A DNA stretch of 64,000 nt, from NCBI GenBank assembly GCA_019638575.1, contig JAHBTN010000020.1, positions 1 through 64,000 on the forward strand, read 5' to 3'. Below, piece after piece: positions 26,770 through 34,998 of this stretch. This DNA comes from Ferruginibacter sp. GTDB lineage: Bacteria; Bacteroidota; Bacteroidia; Chitinophagales; Chitinophagaceae. How positions within the stretch are numbered: position 1 is the stretch's first letter; each line of letters begins with the position of its first letter. The notes beneath the pieces were generated by a model. It was given only the letters and a program-made list of their open reading frames with translations, was not told where the DNA came from and searched no databases. The position numbers were made by a program, and so were the translations under genes.

Positions 26770-27600
26770 ATGAACAGCAAATTGATTATGAAAAGCGATA
26801 TCCTTGATATTGTTTTCGAACACCGTAATAAAGAGTATGGCGCTTATTGCCTGCGTAAATATTACCCCGAGCGTATTAAAATTGCAATCGGGTTTATGCT
26901 GCTTGTTTCAATAACTTTTTCGGTACTTACTTTAATGCCTGTTAAAAAAACAATGCAAACTTCTGTGTATATAATTCCCGAAACAAAAATTACAAAAGTT
27001 GATCTTACTGTAAAACAACCCGAAATAAAAAAGGAAACTGTAAAAAAGGAAAAAATTTCGCCGAAAAAGAACCCGCTGGTAAAACAAAGAATGTATGTAA
27101 GCAATACACTCATTGTGCCAAATACCGAAAAAACCGATTCAATAAAAGAGTTAAAGCCCGATGAATTAATAAGCAATACAACCGTACAAACTCCCGGCAA
27201 ACAAAATGTGGTAGTACCTGTAAAAATTGATGAGGCGCCAGGTGGTGGAAATATTGAAGCGCCAAAGTTGGATGTGAACAAACCTTTTAACCAAGATGAA
27301 GTGGATGTATTACCAGGTTACCCGGGTGGATTAAATGCCTTAACAAGATTCTTACAAAAAAACCTGCAAACACCCGATGAATTGCAAAGCGGTGAAACAG
27401 TTAATGTGAGGATAAAGTTTGTAGTAGGCTACAATGGTAAATTACAAAGTTTTGTTACCATACAGGATGGAGGTGATGTATTTAATAATGAAGTGATAAG
27501 AGTTTTGAAAAAAATGCCCGACTGGAACCCCGGCAAATCCAAAGGAAAAGAGGTATCTGTGTATTACACTATTCCCGTAAAGTTTGTATCGGAGAATTAA
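26770..27600 (+). CDS. TonB-family energy transducer (paralogue of the 49.5 kb TonB)
   Basis: A 276-residue protein with a short cytoplasmic segment (KSDILDIVFEHRNKEYGAYCLRK), one membrane helix (about 41-60), a charged Lys/Glu/Pro periplasmic linker and a TonB C-terminal domain (about 185-276, ending VYYTIPVKFVSEN). The N-terminal ILDI.F..KNKEYGAY.LRK block is shared with the TonB at 49522. Such proteins pass proton-motive energy from ExbB/ExbD to outer-membrane receptors. No exbBD is next to this copy, so it may use the cluster 20 kb away. Confidence 0.88.
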   Translation: MNSKLIMKSDILDIVFEHRNKEYGAYCLRKYYPERIKIAIGFMLLVSITFSVLTLMPVKKTMQTSVYIIPETKITKVDLTVKQPEIKKETVKKEKISPKKNPLVKQRMYVSNTLIVPNTEKTDSIKELKPDELISNTTVQTPGKQNVVVPVKIDEAPGGGNIEAPKLDVNKPFNQDEVDVLPGYPGGLNALTRFLQKNLQTPDELQSGETVNVRIKFVVGYNGKLQSFVTIQDGGDVFNNEVIRVLKKMPDWNPGKSKGKEVSVYYTIPVKFVSEN

Positions 27601-27667
27601 AAGTCAGCGATTATTTTAGTATTTTCACCGTCCGGTATTAATAAATATTAATAGTAAAAAATAAAAA

Positions 27668-27928
27668 ATGGCTCTAGAAGAATTTGAGAAAGAACAGATG
27701 AGCGACAGGGAAAAAGGCTATATAAGGATGAGGAGTATAATGGATTATGGCATGGGTTTATTATGGACAGCAATGGGTGTGTTTATCATCTTTATAAAAA
27801 AATTCAGCCTCGACCTTGCCGAGCGTTACGACTCGGGAGTCTTTAAAGTATTTGGTATAGTGTGTGTCATATACGGCATTTTCAGGATATACAGGGGATA
27901 TAAGAAAAAATATTTAAGAGACAGATGA
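27668..27928 (+). CDS. Small two-helix membrane protein, unknown function
   Basis: An 86-residue protein with an acidic N-terminus, two hydrophobic segments (about 30-46 and 60-76) and a basic end (YRGYKKKYLRDR). I do not recognise a family. Its last 4 bases overlap the start of the PstS-like gene (ATGA), and it follows the TonB paralogue by 67 bases, so it probably belongs to that membrane cluster. Confidence 0.7.
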   Translation: MALEEFEKEQMSDREKGYIRMRSIMDYGMGLLWTAMGVFIIFIKKFSLDLAERYDSGVFKVFGIVCVIYGIFRIYRGYKKKYLRDR

Positions 27929-28860
27929 AAAAAGAAAACAACAGGCTAACAGTTATAGCTGTTATTTGTTTCTTATTGACCCTTCATTTTTTACCGGCTT
28001 GCAAAAACCAGTCGAAAGAAAAAATTGATACGGTAAAAAGCGGTACCATACATATTAGTGTTGATGAATCATTTAAGCCGGTGATGGAAGAACAGATTAA
28101 TGTTTTTGAAAAAACTTTTCCTGAAGCTCATATCATTGCACAGTATAAAACTGAAGCCGATTGTTTTAAGGATTTGTTTACCGATACACTCAACCGAATG
28201 ATTATTGTGACCCGTGGGTTAACAAATGATGAAGACGATTATTTTTTAGATACATTAAAATATAACCCTGCATGGGATAATATTGCTAATGATGCCATCA
28301 CTATTATTGTTAACAGTAAAAGCAACGATACATTATTTACGCTGGACAGGTTGCAAAAACAAATGACCGGGCAAATTAACAGGAACCAGAGAATTGTTTT
28401 TGATGGTATGAATGCAACAAGCACGGTAAGATTTGCTATTGATAGCATTTTAAAAGGAAAAAAATTTGATACAAGTGTAGTGCAGGCGGTAAGCAACAGC
28501 CAGGAAGTGATAGACTATGTTGCCAAAACCGAAAATGCAATTGGCTTTGTTGGTATAAGCTGGATTGGGAACCCCGAAGACAGTGCACAGGTTAATATGT
28601 TAAAGAAAGTAAAAATTGCCTATGTGCAATGTGCTGTATGTGATGGGCAACCTTATGTAAAACCAATGCAGGAGAGCATCTTAACAAGGCGATACCCTTT
28701 GGTACGTGGTTTGTATTACATACTTAAAGAAAATTACAGTGGGCTTGGCAGAGGATTTGTAAATTTTTTAGAACAGGAGAGAGGGCAGCTCATTTTTAAA
28801 AGGGCATACCTGGGAACCCGGATGGATTTTGGCATAAGAAAAGTAAAGATGAATGATTAA
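27925..28860 (+). CDS. PstS-like substrate-binding lipoprotein
   Basis: A 311-residue protein with a lipoprotein signal (LLTLHFLPAC, Cys about residue 26). It has the PstS/PBP-like pattern: GTIHISVDESFKPVMEEQINVFEKTFPEAHI, a phosphate-loop-like NATSTVRFAIDSIL, and ENAIGFVGISWIG. It resembles periplasmic phosphate-binding proteins, but no pst transporter genes are present. In Bacteroidota such genes often sit with TonB and TPR genes, as here, and their ligand is unproven. Confidence 0.8.
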   Translation: MKKENNRLTVIAVICFLLTLHFLPACKNQSKEKIDTVKSGTIHISVDESFKPVMEEQINVFEKTFPEAHIIAQYKTEADCFKDLFTDTLNRMIIVTRGLTNDEDDYFLDTLKYNPAWDNIANDAITIIVNSKSNDTLFTLDRLQKQMTGQINRNQRIVFDGMNATSTVRFAIDSILKGKKFDTSVVQAVSNSQEVIDYVAKTENAIGFVGISWIGNPEDSAQVNMLKKVKIAYVQCAVCDGQPYVKPMQESILTRRYPLVRGLYYILKENYSGLGRGFVNFLEQERGQLIFKRAYLGTRMDFGIRKVKMND

Positions 28861-28942
28861 AAGTGGAATATTTACAGAGATTTAACGGCAGGCTTTTTAT
28901 AAAATTAATTATTATTGTACAGATTAAAAACAGTAAACTAAG

Positions 28943-30640
28943 ATGAAACACCTAAAATTTACACTTATTCTTGTATGCAGCATAATGGCTGTAAATTTCA
29001 GTAAAGCACAAACTATTGAAGACGGAAAAAAGTTTTTATACTATGATAAGTTCATCAGTGCAAAGAATGTTTTTCAGCAATTATTAACAGCCAACCCGAA
29101 TAATGATGCAGCAGCTTATTGGCTTGGCCAAACATTAATTGCTCCCGACGAAGACAAAGATATTGATGGTGCAAAAGCTGTTTACCAGAAAGCTTTGGCA
29201 GCAAACCCTAACAGTGCTTTGTTAAATGCCGGAATGGGGCATATTGAATTGTTGGAAGGTAAAACAGCAGAAGCCCGAAATCATTTTGAAACAGCATTGA
29301 GTCTTGGCGGAAAAAATAATGTAGAAGTATTAGATGCAGTAGGCTTTGCCAATGGCGATTTTGATTCAAAATTTGGAGATGCTTCTTATGCAGTGGAAAA
29401 ACTAAAAATGGCTACTGAAACAAAAAAGTTTAAAGATGCAAAAGTGATGACAGATTTGGGAGATGCCTATCGTAAAATGGGCGATGGTGGTAATGCACAG
29501 GCAGCTTACCAGGAAGCAATGAAGATGGATCCTAACTATGCAAGGGCTGCATACCGCTTAGGAAGAATTTACCAGTCACAAGGTATAGCCCAGGAGCAGC
29601 TTTACATGAAGTATTATAATGATGCCATTGCAATGGATCCTAATTATACAAAAGTTTACTGGACACTGTATCAATATTTTTATGAAACAGATGTGGTTAA
29701 ATCTGCCGCTTACCTTGATAAATACCTGGGTGCTAAAGGCAGCGATGAAACCAATGCCTGCTTCCTTAATGCCCAAATGAAGTTTGCACAAGGGCTTTTT
29801 GCCGAAGCATTAACATCAAGCGAGAACTGCATTAGTGCAAGCGCTACACCATATCCTAACTTATATGGCTTAAAAGCATACGCAGCAGTTAAACTGGGCG
29901 ATACAATGAATGCAAAAAATTCATTTGAAAAATATTTCCAGGTACAAAAACCAAACAAAATTGGCCCCCGTGATTATGCAACCTATGCAAGTGTTTTGTG
30001 GGGTTTCCCCGGTAATGAAGCTAAAGTGGCTGAATATATTGATAAAGCAGTTTCATTAGACTCTGTTAATTCAAACAAGGCTGGTTATTTAAAATGGCTG
30101 GCTGGTGAATATTTAAAAAAGAAAAATTATGCCGAAGCAGCTAATCTTTACGGAAGGGTAATTAGTGTAAAACCAAATTACAGCAATGTTGATTTATTTA
30201 ACGCAGGGTATAATTTTTACCTGTCAGATAAATACGATTCATCTAACCGTTACTTCACTTTATATACCGAAAAATATCCCGATGATATCCTGGGCTATTA
30301 TATGCTGGGTAATGGTTATTCTGTGATTGATTCTACAGGTGCATTAGGTTTGGCAATTCCTTATTTTAATAAAACTATTGAAATAGGCGAAAAAGATACT
30401 ACCAAACCAACCACCATCACAAGGCTTAAAGTTGCTTACAAATTCTTTATTGGTTATTATTTTAATGTAAAGAAAGATAAAGACTCTGCCTTGCTGTATG
30501 TAAATAAGGCTTTGGCTTTAGACCCTACAGATGAATCTATGATATCTAACAAAGAATTTATCTTAAAAACTAACCCTAACGCCCCGCCCAAGCAGGCTGC
30601 AAAAAAACCGCAGGCTCCTTCATCGCCTAAGAAAAAATAA
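28943..30640 (+). CDS. Secreted TPR-repeat protein
   Basis: A 565-residue protein with a signal peptide (cleavage after SKAQ, near residue 23). Many tetratricopeptide repeats are visible, for example ALAANPNSALLNAGMGHIEL, AYQEAMKMDPNYARAAYRLG and NKALALDPTDESM. The C-terminus is a basic, proline- and alanine-rich tail (PKQAAKKPQAPSSPKKK). It probably acts as a periplasmic scaffold linked to the neighbouring TonB and PstS-like proteins. A strong terminator follows. Confidence 0.88.
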   Translation: MKHLKFTLILVCSIMAVNFSKAQTIEDGKKFLYYDKFISAKNVFQQLLTANPNNDAAAYWLGQTLIAPDEDKDIDGAKAVYQKALAANPNSALLNAGMGHIELLEGKTAEARNHFETALSLGGKNNVEVLDAVGFANGDFDSKFGDASYAVEKLKMATETKKFKDAKVMTDLGDAYRKMGDGGNAQAAYQEAMKMDPNYARAAYRLGRIYQSQGIAQEQLYMKYYNDAIAMDPNYTKVYWTLYQYFYETDVVKSAAYLDKYLGAKGSDETNACFLNAQMKFAQGLFAEALTSSENCISASATPYPNLYGLKAYAAVKLGDTMNAKNSFEKYFQVQKPNKIGPRDYATYASVLWGFPGNEAKVAEYIDKAVSLDSVNSNKAGYLKWLAGEYLKKKNYAEAANLYGRVISVKPNYSNVDLFNAGYNFYLSDKYDSSNRYFTLYTEKYPDDILGYYMLGNGYSVIDSTGALGLAIPYFNKTIEIGEKDTTKPTTITRLKVAYKFFIGYYFNVKKDKDSALLYVNKALALDPTDESMISNKEFILKTNPNAPPKQAAKKPQAPSSPKKK

Positions 30641-30668
30641 ACAGATATAAATTAAATACATTGCCAAA

Positions 30669-30702
30669 AACCTGTTATCAATCCGATAACAGGTTTTGTT
30701 TT
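30669..30702 (+). terminator. Terminator after the TPR gene
   Basis: AACCTGTTATC (30669-30679) pairs with GATAACAGGTT (30685-30695) around a 5-nt loop, followed by a T-rich run. It separates the TonB/PstS/TPR cluster from the nuo operon. Confidence 0.92.
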
Positions 30703-30712
30703 TATATTGGTA

Positions 30713-30742
30713 TTGAATATTGCTTTTGCTACCGTATTTTTG
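30713..30742 (+). promoter_or_regulatory. Promoter of the nuo operon
   Basis: TTG (30713-30715), 19 bases, TATTTTTG (30735-30742) matches the Bacteroidota -33/-7 pattern. It lies 27 bases before the nuoA ATG. Confidence 0.65.
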
Positions 30743-30769
30743 CATTAATAGCAAACAGTTATTTTATTT

Positions 30770-31165
30770 ATGCATTTTTTTCTTTTACAAGCAACAGAGG
30801 TAAATAGCGCCTCAAACTATTTGCCAATAGGTCTTCAATTGATTTTTGCAATAGGGCTGGTTGCTGTAATTATTGCAGGCTCAAACTTACTGGGGCCTAA
30901 AAGAACTACAAATGATAAGTTGCAAAATTTTGAAAGCGGTATTGAAATAAAAGGCAATGCAAGGCAACCCGTAGCCATAAAATACTTCCTGGTAGCCATC
31001 TTGTTTGTGTTATTTGATGTGGAAGTGATTTTCTTTTACCCCTATGCGGTTAACTTCAGGGAACTGGGCTGGCCGGGGTTTATAGCAGTGATAGTTTTTG
31101 TTTCATTATTTATTACAGGCCTAATTTATATTTTTAAAAAAGGGGCATTAAAGTGGGAGGAGTAA
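30770..31165 (+). CDS. nuoA: NADH-quinone oxidoreductase subunit A
   Basis: A 131-residue membrane subunit with three helices (about 16-37, 75-95 and 102-123). It has the conserved FESGIE segment near residue 57 and the FLVAILFVLFDVEVIFFYPYA helix that carries the conserved acidic residues. It is part of the membrane foot of complex I near the quinone site and starts the nuoA-N operon. Confidence 0.95.
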   Translation: MHFFLLQATEVNSASNYLPIGLQLIFAIGLVAVIIAGSNLLGPKRTTNDKLQNFESGIEIKGNARQPVAIKYFLVAILFVLFDVEVIFFYPYAVNFRELGWPGFIAVIVFVSLFITGLIYIFKKGALKWEE

Positions 31166-31170
31166 TAAAA

Positions 31171-31266
31171 ATGAAAAATTTTTTAATAATGAATTTTGAA
31201 TGTAATCAATATCTGAACTCAACAGTTTTTATTTATTCTTCATTCAAAATTCAACATTCAAATTAA
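31171..31266. repeat. Low-complexity word repeat, nuoA-nuoB gap
   Basis: This stretch consists of recurring words (AATTTTGAATG, ATTCAAAATTCAACATTC) with no coding potential. The same word family recurs in at least seven further gaps in this window. Confidence 0.55.
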
Positions 31267-31269
31267 ATT

Positions 31270-31833
31270 ATGAGCCGTCCGGTACAATTTAATACGCATG
31301 TAAAATTCGAAGGTATTCCCGAAGGATATATGGGAGAAGGTTTTATGGCAACTAATCTTGAAAAAGTGGTAAGCCTTGCCCGCAAAAATTCAATTTGGCC
31401 CCTACCGTATGCAACAAGTTGTTGTGGTATCGAATTTATGGCAACCGTTGCCAGCCATTATGATTTGGCCAGGTTTGGAGCAGAGCGGATGAGTTTTTCT
31501 CCACGCCAGTGCGACCTTATCATGGTTATGGGAACCATTGCAAAAAAAATGGGGCCGGTTTTAAGGCAGGTTTATTTACAAATGGCAGAACCCCGTTGGG
31601 TAATGGCAGTTGGCGCCTGTGCTTCATCGGGTGGTATATTCGATACTTACTCTGTATTACAGGGCATCGACCAGGTAATACCTGTTGATGTGTATGTACC
31701 CGGTTGCCCACCACGGCCCGAAGCCATATTGGATGGGTTTATGCGGATACAGGAATTGGTGAATGCAGAAGGATTAAGAAGAAGACACAGCGATCAGTAC
31801 AAAGAATTGATGGCTGGATATGGAATACAATAA
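31270..31833 (+). CDS. nuoB: NADH-quinone oxidoreductase subunit B
   Basis: A 187-residue subunit that holds iron-sulfur cluster N2, the last electron carrier before quinone. The ligand cysteines are in TSCCGIEFMA (adjacent Cys pair, about 49-50), VGACASSGG and VPGCPPRPE. Length and motifs are normal. Confidence 0.97.
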   Translation: MSRPVQFNTHVKFEGIPEGYMGEGFMATNLEKVVSLARKNSIWPLPYATSCCGIEFMATVASHYDLARFGAERMSFSPRQCDLIMVMGTIAKKMGPVLRQVYLQMAEPRWVMAVGACASSGGIFDTYSVLQGIDQVIPVDVYVPGCPPRPEAILDGFMRIQELVNAEGLRRRHSDQYKELMAGYGIQ

Positions 31834-31845
31834 AAAGTAAAAACC

Positions 31846-31889
31846 CAAAGCCGATTCACTTTTTGTTTTTGACTTTTAACTTTTAACTT
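31846..31889. repeat. Low-complexity word repeat before nuoC
   Basis: The gap ends in TTTTTGACTTTTAACTTTTA, the GACTTTT/AACTTTT word pair that also stands before nuoF, nuoG, nuoK and nuoL. Confidence 0.55.
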
Positions 31890-32393
31890 ATGAAGTTAAC
31901 AAACGAAATAATAAAACTTAAACTAACAGAAAAATTCGGAGAGGAGCTTACCGCATGGCAGGAACCTTATGGCATGCTAACTTTTACAGCATCCAAAGAA
32001 CTGAATCTTAAAGTTCTTCAATTTTTATACGATGATGAAGAATTAAAGTTTAGGTTTTTAACCGACCTGCAGGCTGTACATTATCCTGGCAACAAGGGCG
32101 CAGAACTTGCAGTAGTTTACCATTTGCATAACATGGTAGATAATGTGCGGTTAAGGTTTAAGGTGTTTACCGATATTGAAAAACCCGATGTTTTTAGCGC
32201 AACAGCTTTATATAAATCAGCCAACTGGATGGAGAGAGAGACGTATGATTTTTTTGGAGTGAATTTTATCGGCCATCCAAACCTAATAAGGGTATTGAAT
32301 GTAGAGGAGATGGATTATTTCCCGATGCGGAAAGAGTTTCCGTTGGAAGACCAAAAGCGGATTGATAAAGATGATGAAATGTTTGGCAGATAA
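31890..32393 (+). CDS. nuoC: NADH-quinone oxidoreductase subunit C
   Basis: A 167-residue subunit of the peripheral arm (30 kDa family). The family signature is in NWMERETYDFFGVNFIGHPNLIRVL, followed by the R..FPLEDQ end block. NuoC and NuoD are separate genes here, unlike the fused form of E. coli. Confidence 0.95.
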   Translation: MKLTNEIIKLKLTEKFGEELTAWQEPYGMLTFTASKELNLKVLQFLYDDEELKFRFLTDLQAVHYPGNKGAELAVVYHLHNMVDNVRLRFKVFTDIEKPDVFSATALYKSANWMERETYDFFGVNFIGHPNLIRVLNVEEMDYFPMRKEFPLEDQKRIDKDDEMFGR

Positions 32394-32405
32394 TAAAAAC
32401 AAAAC

Positions 32406-32615
32406 ATGGCAAAAGAATCAAAATACAAGCTGCATTTTTTAGTCATCTTTATTTTTTTATTATTTGCGATGACTGTGGCAAGATTTGCAAGTTTTTATAC
32501 TGATAAGAAAGGGATGGATTTAATTGGCGGGATTGTATTTGGAGTGCTGTTTATTGTTTATGCAGTTAAATTATATGAATACAATAAAAATAAAAAAAGC
32601 ATTAATAGCAGATAG
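32406..32615 (+). CDS. Small membrane protein inside the nuo operon, unknown function
   Basis: A 69-residue protein with two hydrophobic helices (about 9-28 and 38-58), basic ends (MAKESKYK; YNKNKKSINSR) and no cysteine. It is 12 bases after nuoC and 2 bases before nuoD, so it is co-translated with both. I recognise no family. Its tight packing suggests an accessory or assembly role in complex I, which is an inference from position only. Confidence 0.75.
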   Translation: MAKESKYKLHFLVIFIFLLFAMTVARFASFYTDKKGMDLIGGIVFGVLFIVYAVKLYEYNKNKKSINSR

Positions 32616-32617
32616 GG

Positions 32618-33838
32618 ATGAGTGATCATATTATTTTACCGGAAGGAAGTATTGAAAAGCAGACCACAACGCTTAACCTTGGGCCTACGCACCCGGCTAC
32701 ACATGGTGTGTTTCAAAACATACTCGAAATGGATGGTGAACGTGTACTCAAATCTGTTTCAACTGTAGGTTATATACACCGGGCTTTTGAAAAAATTGCT
32801 GAGCGAAGGCCTTTGTACCAGATAACACCTCTCACCGACCGATTAAATTATTGCTCATCACCCATTAACAATATGGGTTGGCATATTGCCTGCGAAAGGT
32901 TGTTGGGTATCCAAATTCCAAAACGGGTAGATTATTTAAGGGTCATCATCATGGAACTTGCCCGTATATCCGACCATCTTATCTGTAATTCAATTGTGGG
33001 TGTTGATAGTGGCGCTTATACTGGTTTTTTATACCTGATGCAATACCGTGAACTTATTTATGAAATATATGAAGAAATATGTGGCTCCCGCCTTACTACT
33101 ACTATTGGTCGTATTGGCGGTTTTGAAAGGAATTTCTCTCCTGCGGCATTCCAAAAACTCGAAAAATTCTTAAAAGAATATCCTCGTGCATTAAAAGAGT
33201 TTGAAAACCTTTTTACAAGAAACAGGATATTTATGGAACGTACTATCGGTTGCGGGCCAATAAGTGCAGAGCGTGCATTGAACTATGGTTTTACAGGGCC
33301 TAACTTACGTGCCGCCGGTGTAGATTATGATGTTCGTGTACATACACCCTACAGCAGTTACCAGGATTTTGATTTTATAGTTCCGGTTGGTTCAACAGGC
33401 GATTGTTACGACCGCTTCCTGGTACGTAACGAAGAAATGTGGCAGAGCCTTAGCATTATTGAACAGGCATTTCAAAAAGTAAAAGAATTTAAAGGCGCCG
33501 ATGCAGAAGTGTTTCATGCCGATGCGCCTGATTATTATTTGCCCAAGAAAAAAGATGTGTACACCAAGATGGAAGCGCTTATCTATCATTTTAAAATAGT
33601 GATGGGAGAGATAGACATGCCTGTAGGAGAAGTGTACAGCCCGGTAGAAGGCGCCAATGGCGAACTTGGATTTTACCTGATTAGTGACGGGGGAAGAACA
33701 CCATACCGTTTGCATTTTCGCAGGCCATGTTTTATTTATTACCAGGCTTTTGAAGAGTTGGTGAAAGGCGGTATGCTTAGCGATGCAATTATTACCATGA
33801 GTAGTTTGAATTTGATAGCAGGAGAGATGGACGCTTAA
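32618..33838 (+). CDS. nuoD: NADH-quinone oxidoreductase subunit D
   Basis: A 406-residue 49-kDa-type subunit forming part of the quinone pocket. It has LGPTHPATHGVFQNILEMDGE, the GYIHRAFEKIAERR segment, YCSSPINNMGWHIACERL, and the C-terminal SLNLIAGEMDA with the conserved Asp. Length is normal for stand-alone NuoD. Confidence 0.97.
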   Translation: MSDHIILPEGSIEKQTTTLNLGPTHPATHGVFQNILEMDGERVLKSVSTVGYIHRAFEKIAERRPLYQITPLTDRLNYCSSPINNMGWHIACERLLGIQIPKRVDYLRVIIMELARISDHLICNSIVGVDSGAYTGFLYLMQYRELIYEIYEEICGSRLTTTIGRIGGFERNFSPAAFQKLEKFLKEYPRALKEFENLFTRNRIFMERTIGCGPISAERALNYGFTGPNLRAAGVDYDVRVHTPYSSYQDFDFIVPVGSTGDCYDRFLVRNEEMWQSLSIIEQAFQKVKEFKGADAEVFHADAPDYYLPKKKDVYTKMEALIYHFKIVMGEIDMPVGEVYSPVEGANGELGFYLISDGGRTPYRLHFRRPCFIYYQAFEELVKGGMLSDAIITMSSLNLIAGEMDA

Positions 33839-34013
33839 ATAATTTTGAATGGTTAATTGTGAATGTTGAATTGAGAATTATGAATGTTGAATGATGAATT
33901 TTGAATGTTAAATGGTGAATAGTAAATGGTAAATAGTAAATGGTAAATAGTAAATAGTAAATTTTGATTTTTGATTTTTGACTTTTTTGATTTTTTTAAA
34001 TCGTAAATAGTAA
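33839..34013. repeat. Low-complexity word repeat, nuoD-nuoE gap
   Basis: This 175-base gap is made almost wholly of near repeats: first TTGAATG/GAATGTTGAAT units, then a run of AAATGGT/AAATAGT units at about 33906-33960, then GATTTTTGACTTTTTTGA. It is the longest copy of the word-repeat family in the window and is the most likely of them to vary in length. Confidence 0.7.
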
Positions 34014-34505
34014 ATGGTAAGTTTTACAGACGAAAAATTAGCAGAAGTGCAGGCGATAATAAATCGTTATCCCGAAGGGAAACAAAAAAGCGCCTTACTG
34101 CCTGTATTGCATTTAGCACAACAGGAATTTGATGGTTGGCTGGATGTACCGGTGATGGATTATGTTGCTTCACTGTTAAAAATTGAGCCAATTGAAGTAT
34201 ATGAAGTGGCAAGTTTTTACAGCATGTATAATTTAAAACCGGTAGGCAAGTACATGTTTGAAGTATGCCAAACAGGCCCTTGCATGCTTAACGGCAGCGA
34301 TGATATCATAGCTTACATAAAAGAGAAACTGAACATTGCTGTGGGCGAAACAACAGACGATGGTATGTTTACCTTAAAAACAGTTGAATGCCTGGGCGCC
34401 TGCGGCTATGCACCAATGATGCAAATGGGTAAAATTTATAAAGAGCATTTAACCAAAGAAAAAGTAGATGCCATCATTGCAGCTTGCAGGGCAAATGCAA
34501 ATTAA
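34014..34505 (+). CDS. nuoE: NADH-quinone oxidoreductase subunit E
   Basis: A 163-residue 24-kDa-type subunit with the four 2Fe-2S (N1a) cysteines in CQTGPCMLNG and ECLGACGYAP. It works with NuoF at the NADH-oxidising tip. The start codon follows directly on a repeat block, and no Shine-Dalgarno sequence is visible. Confidence 0.96.
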   Translation: MVSFTDEKLAEVQAIINRYPEGKQKSALLPVLHLAQQEFDGWLDVPVMDYVASLLKIEPIEVYEVASFYSMYNLKPVGKYMFEVCQTGPCMLNGSDDIIAYIKEKLNIAVGETTDDGMFTLKTVECLGACGYAPMMQMGKIYKEHLTKEKVDAIIAACRANAN

Positions 34506-34507
34506 AA

Positions 34508-34927
34508 TTGAAGCAGTTCTTTACAATATTGTTACTGTTGATTGCAGCCAACCTGTTTGCCCAATCAAAAGAAGAAAAATTGGTGAACACGGTAAAGGCA
34601 TTTCACCAGGCCTTGATTGATAAAAATTTGGTTTCTATTAATCAGCAAACTGATAAAGCATTAAGTTACGGCCATAGCAACGGATGGGTGCAATCCAAAA
34701 CAGATCTTATAAAGGATTTTGAAAAAGGATTGATAGATTATAAAAGCATTAGTGAAGACAGTATAACCATTACTTTAAATGGTAACCTTGCTAATGTGCG
34801 GTTTGTATCGGATATAACTGCTGTGTATAAAGGAACCACCAGTAATTTTAAACTAAAGGTGCTGGAAGTGTGGATGAAAAAAGGAAAGCGCTGGATATTG
34901 TTTGCAAGGCAGGCTGTAAAAAATTAA
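34508..34927 (+). CDS. Secreted SnoaL/NTF2-like (DUF4440-type) protein inside the nuo operon
   Basis: From the TTG at 34508 this is a 139-residue protein with a clear signal peptide (MKQFFTILLLLIAANLFAQ). An NTF2-like cone fold follows: KLVNTVKAFHQALIDKNLVSI, LSYGHSNGWVQSKTDL, DSITITLNGNLANVRFVSDI, and a final LKVLEVWMKKGKRWILFARQAV strand block typical of DUF4440. It begins 3 bases after the nuoE stop. An in-frame TTG at 34484 would overlap nuoE and spoil the signal peptide. A secreted protein here is odd, because complex I subunits are cytoplasmic or membrane-bound. Its function is unknown. Confidence 0.8.
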   Translation: MKQFFTILLLLIAANLFAQSKEEKLVNTVKAFHQALIDKNLVSINQQTDKALSYGHSNGWVQSKTDLIKDFEKGLIDYKSISEDSITITLNGNLANVRFVSDITAVYKGTTSNFKLKVLEVWMKKGKRWILFARQAVKN

Positions 34928-34928
34928 A

Positions 34929-34998
34929 AACTCAAATAAGAAACAAAATTGAAAGCTTTCTTTTTTTTGACATTTGATTTTAACTTTTGACTTAAATA
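34929..34998. repeat. Low-complexity word repeat before nuoF
   Basis: The gap ends in TTTGACATTTGATTTTAAC followed by TTTTGACTTAAATA, the same word set as the other nuo gaps. Confidence 0.5.

Noticed and set aside
34484-34507. Longer start for the SnoaL/NTF2-like gene
   Set aside because: The TTG at 34484 would overlap nuoE and add charged residues before the signal peptide. The TTG at 34508 gives a clean MKQFF start.
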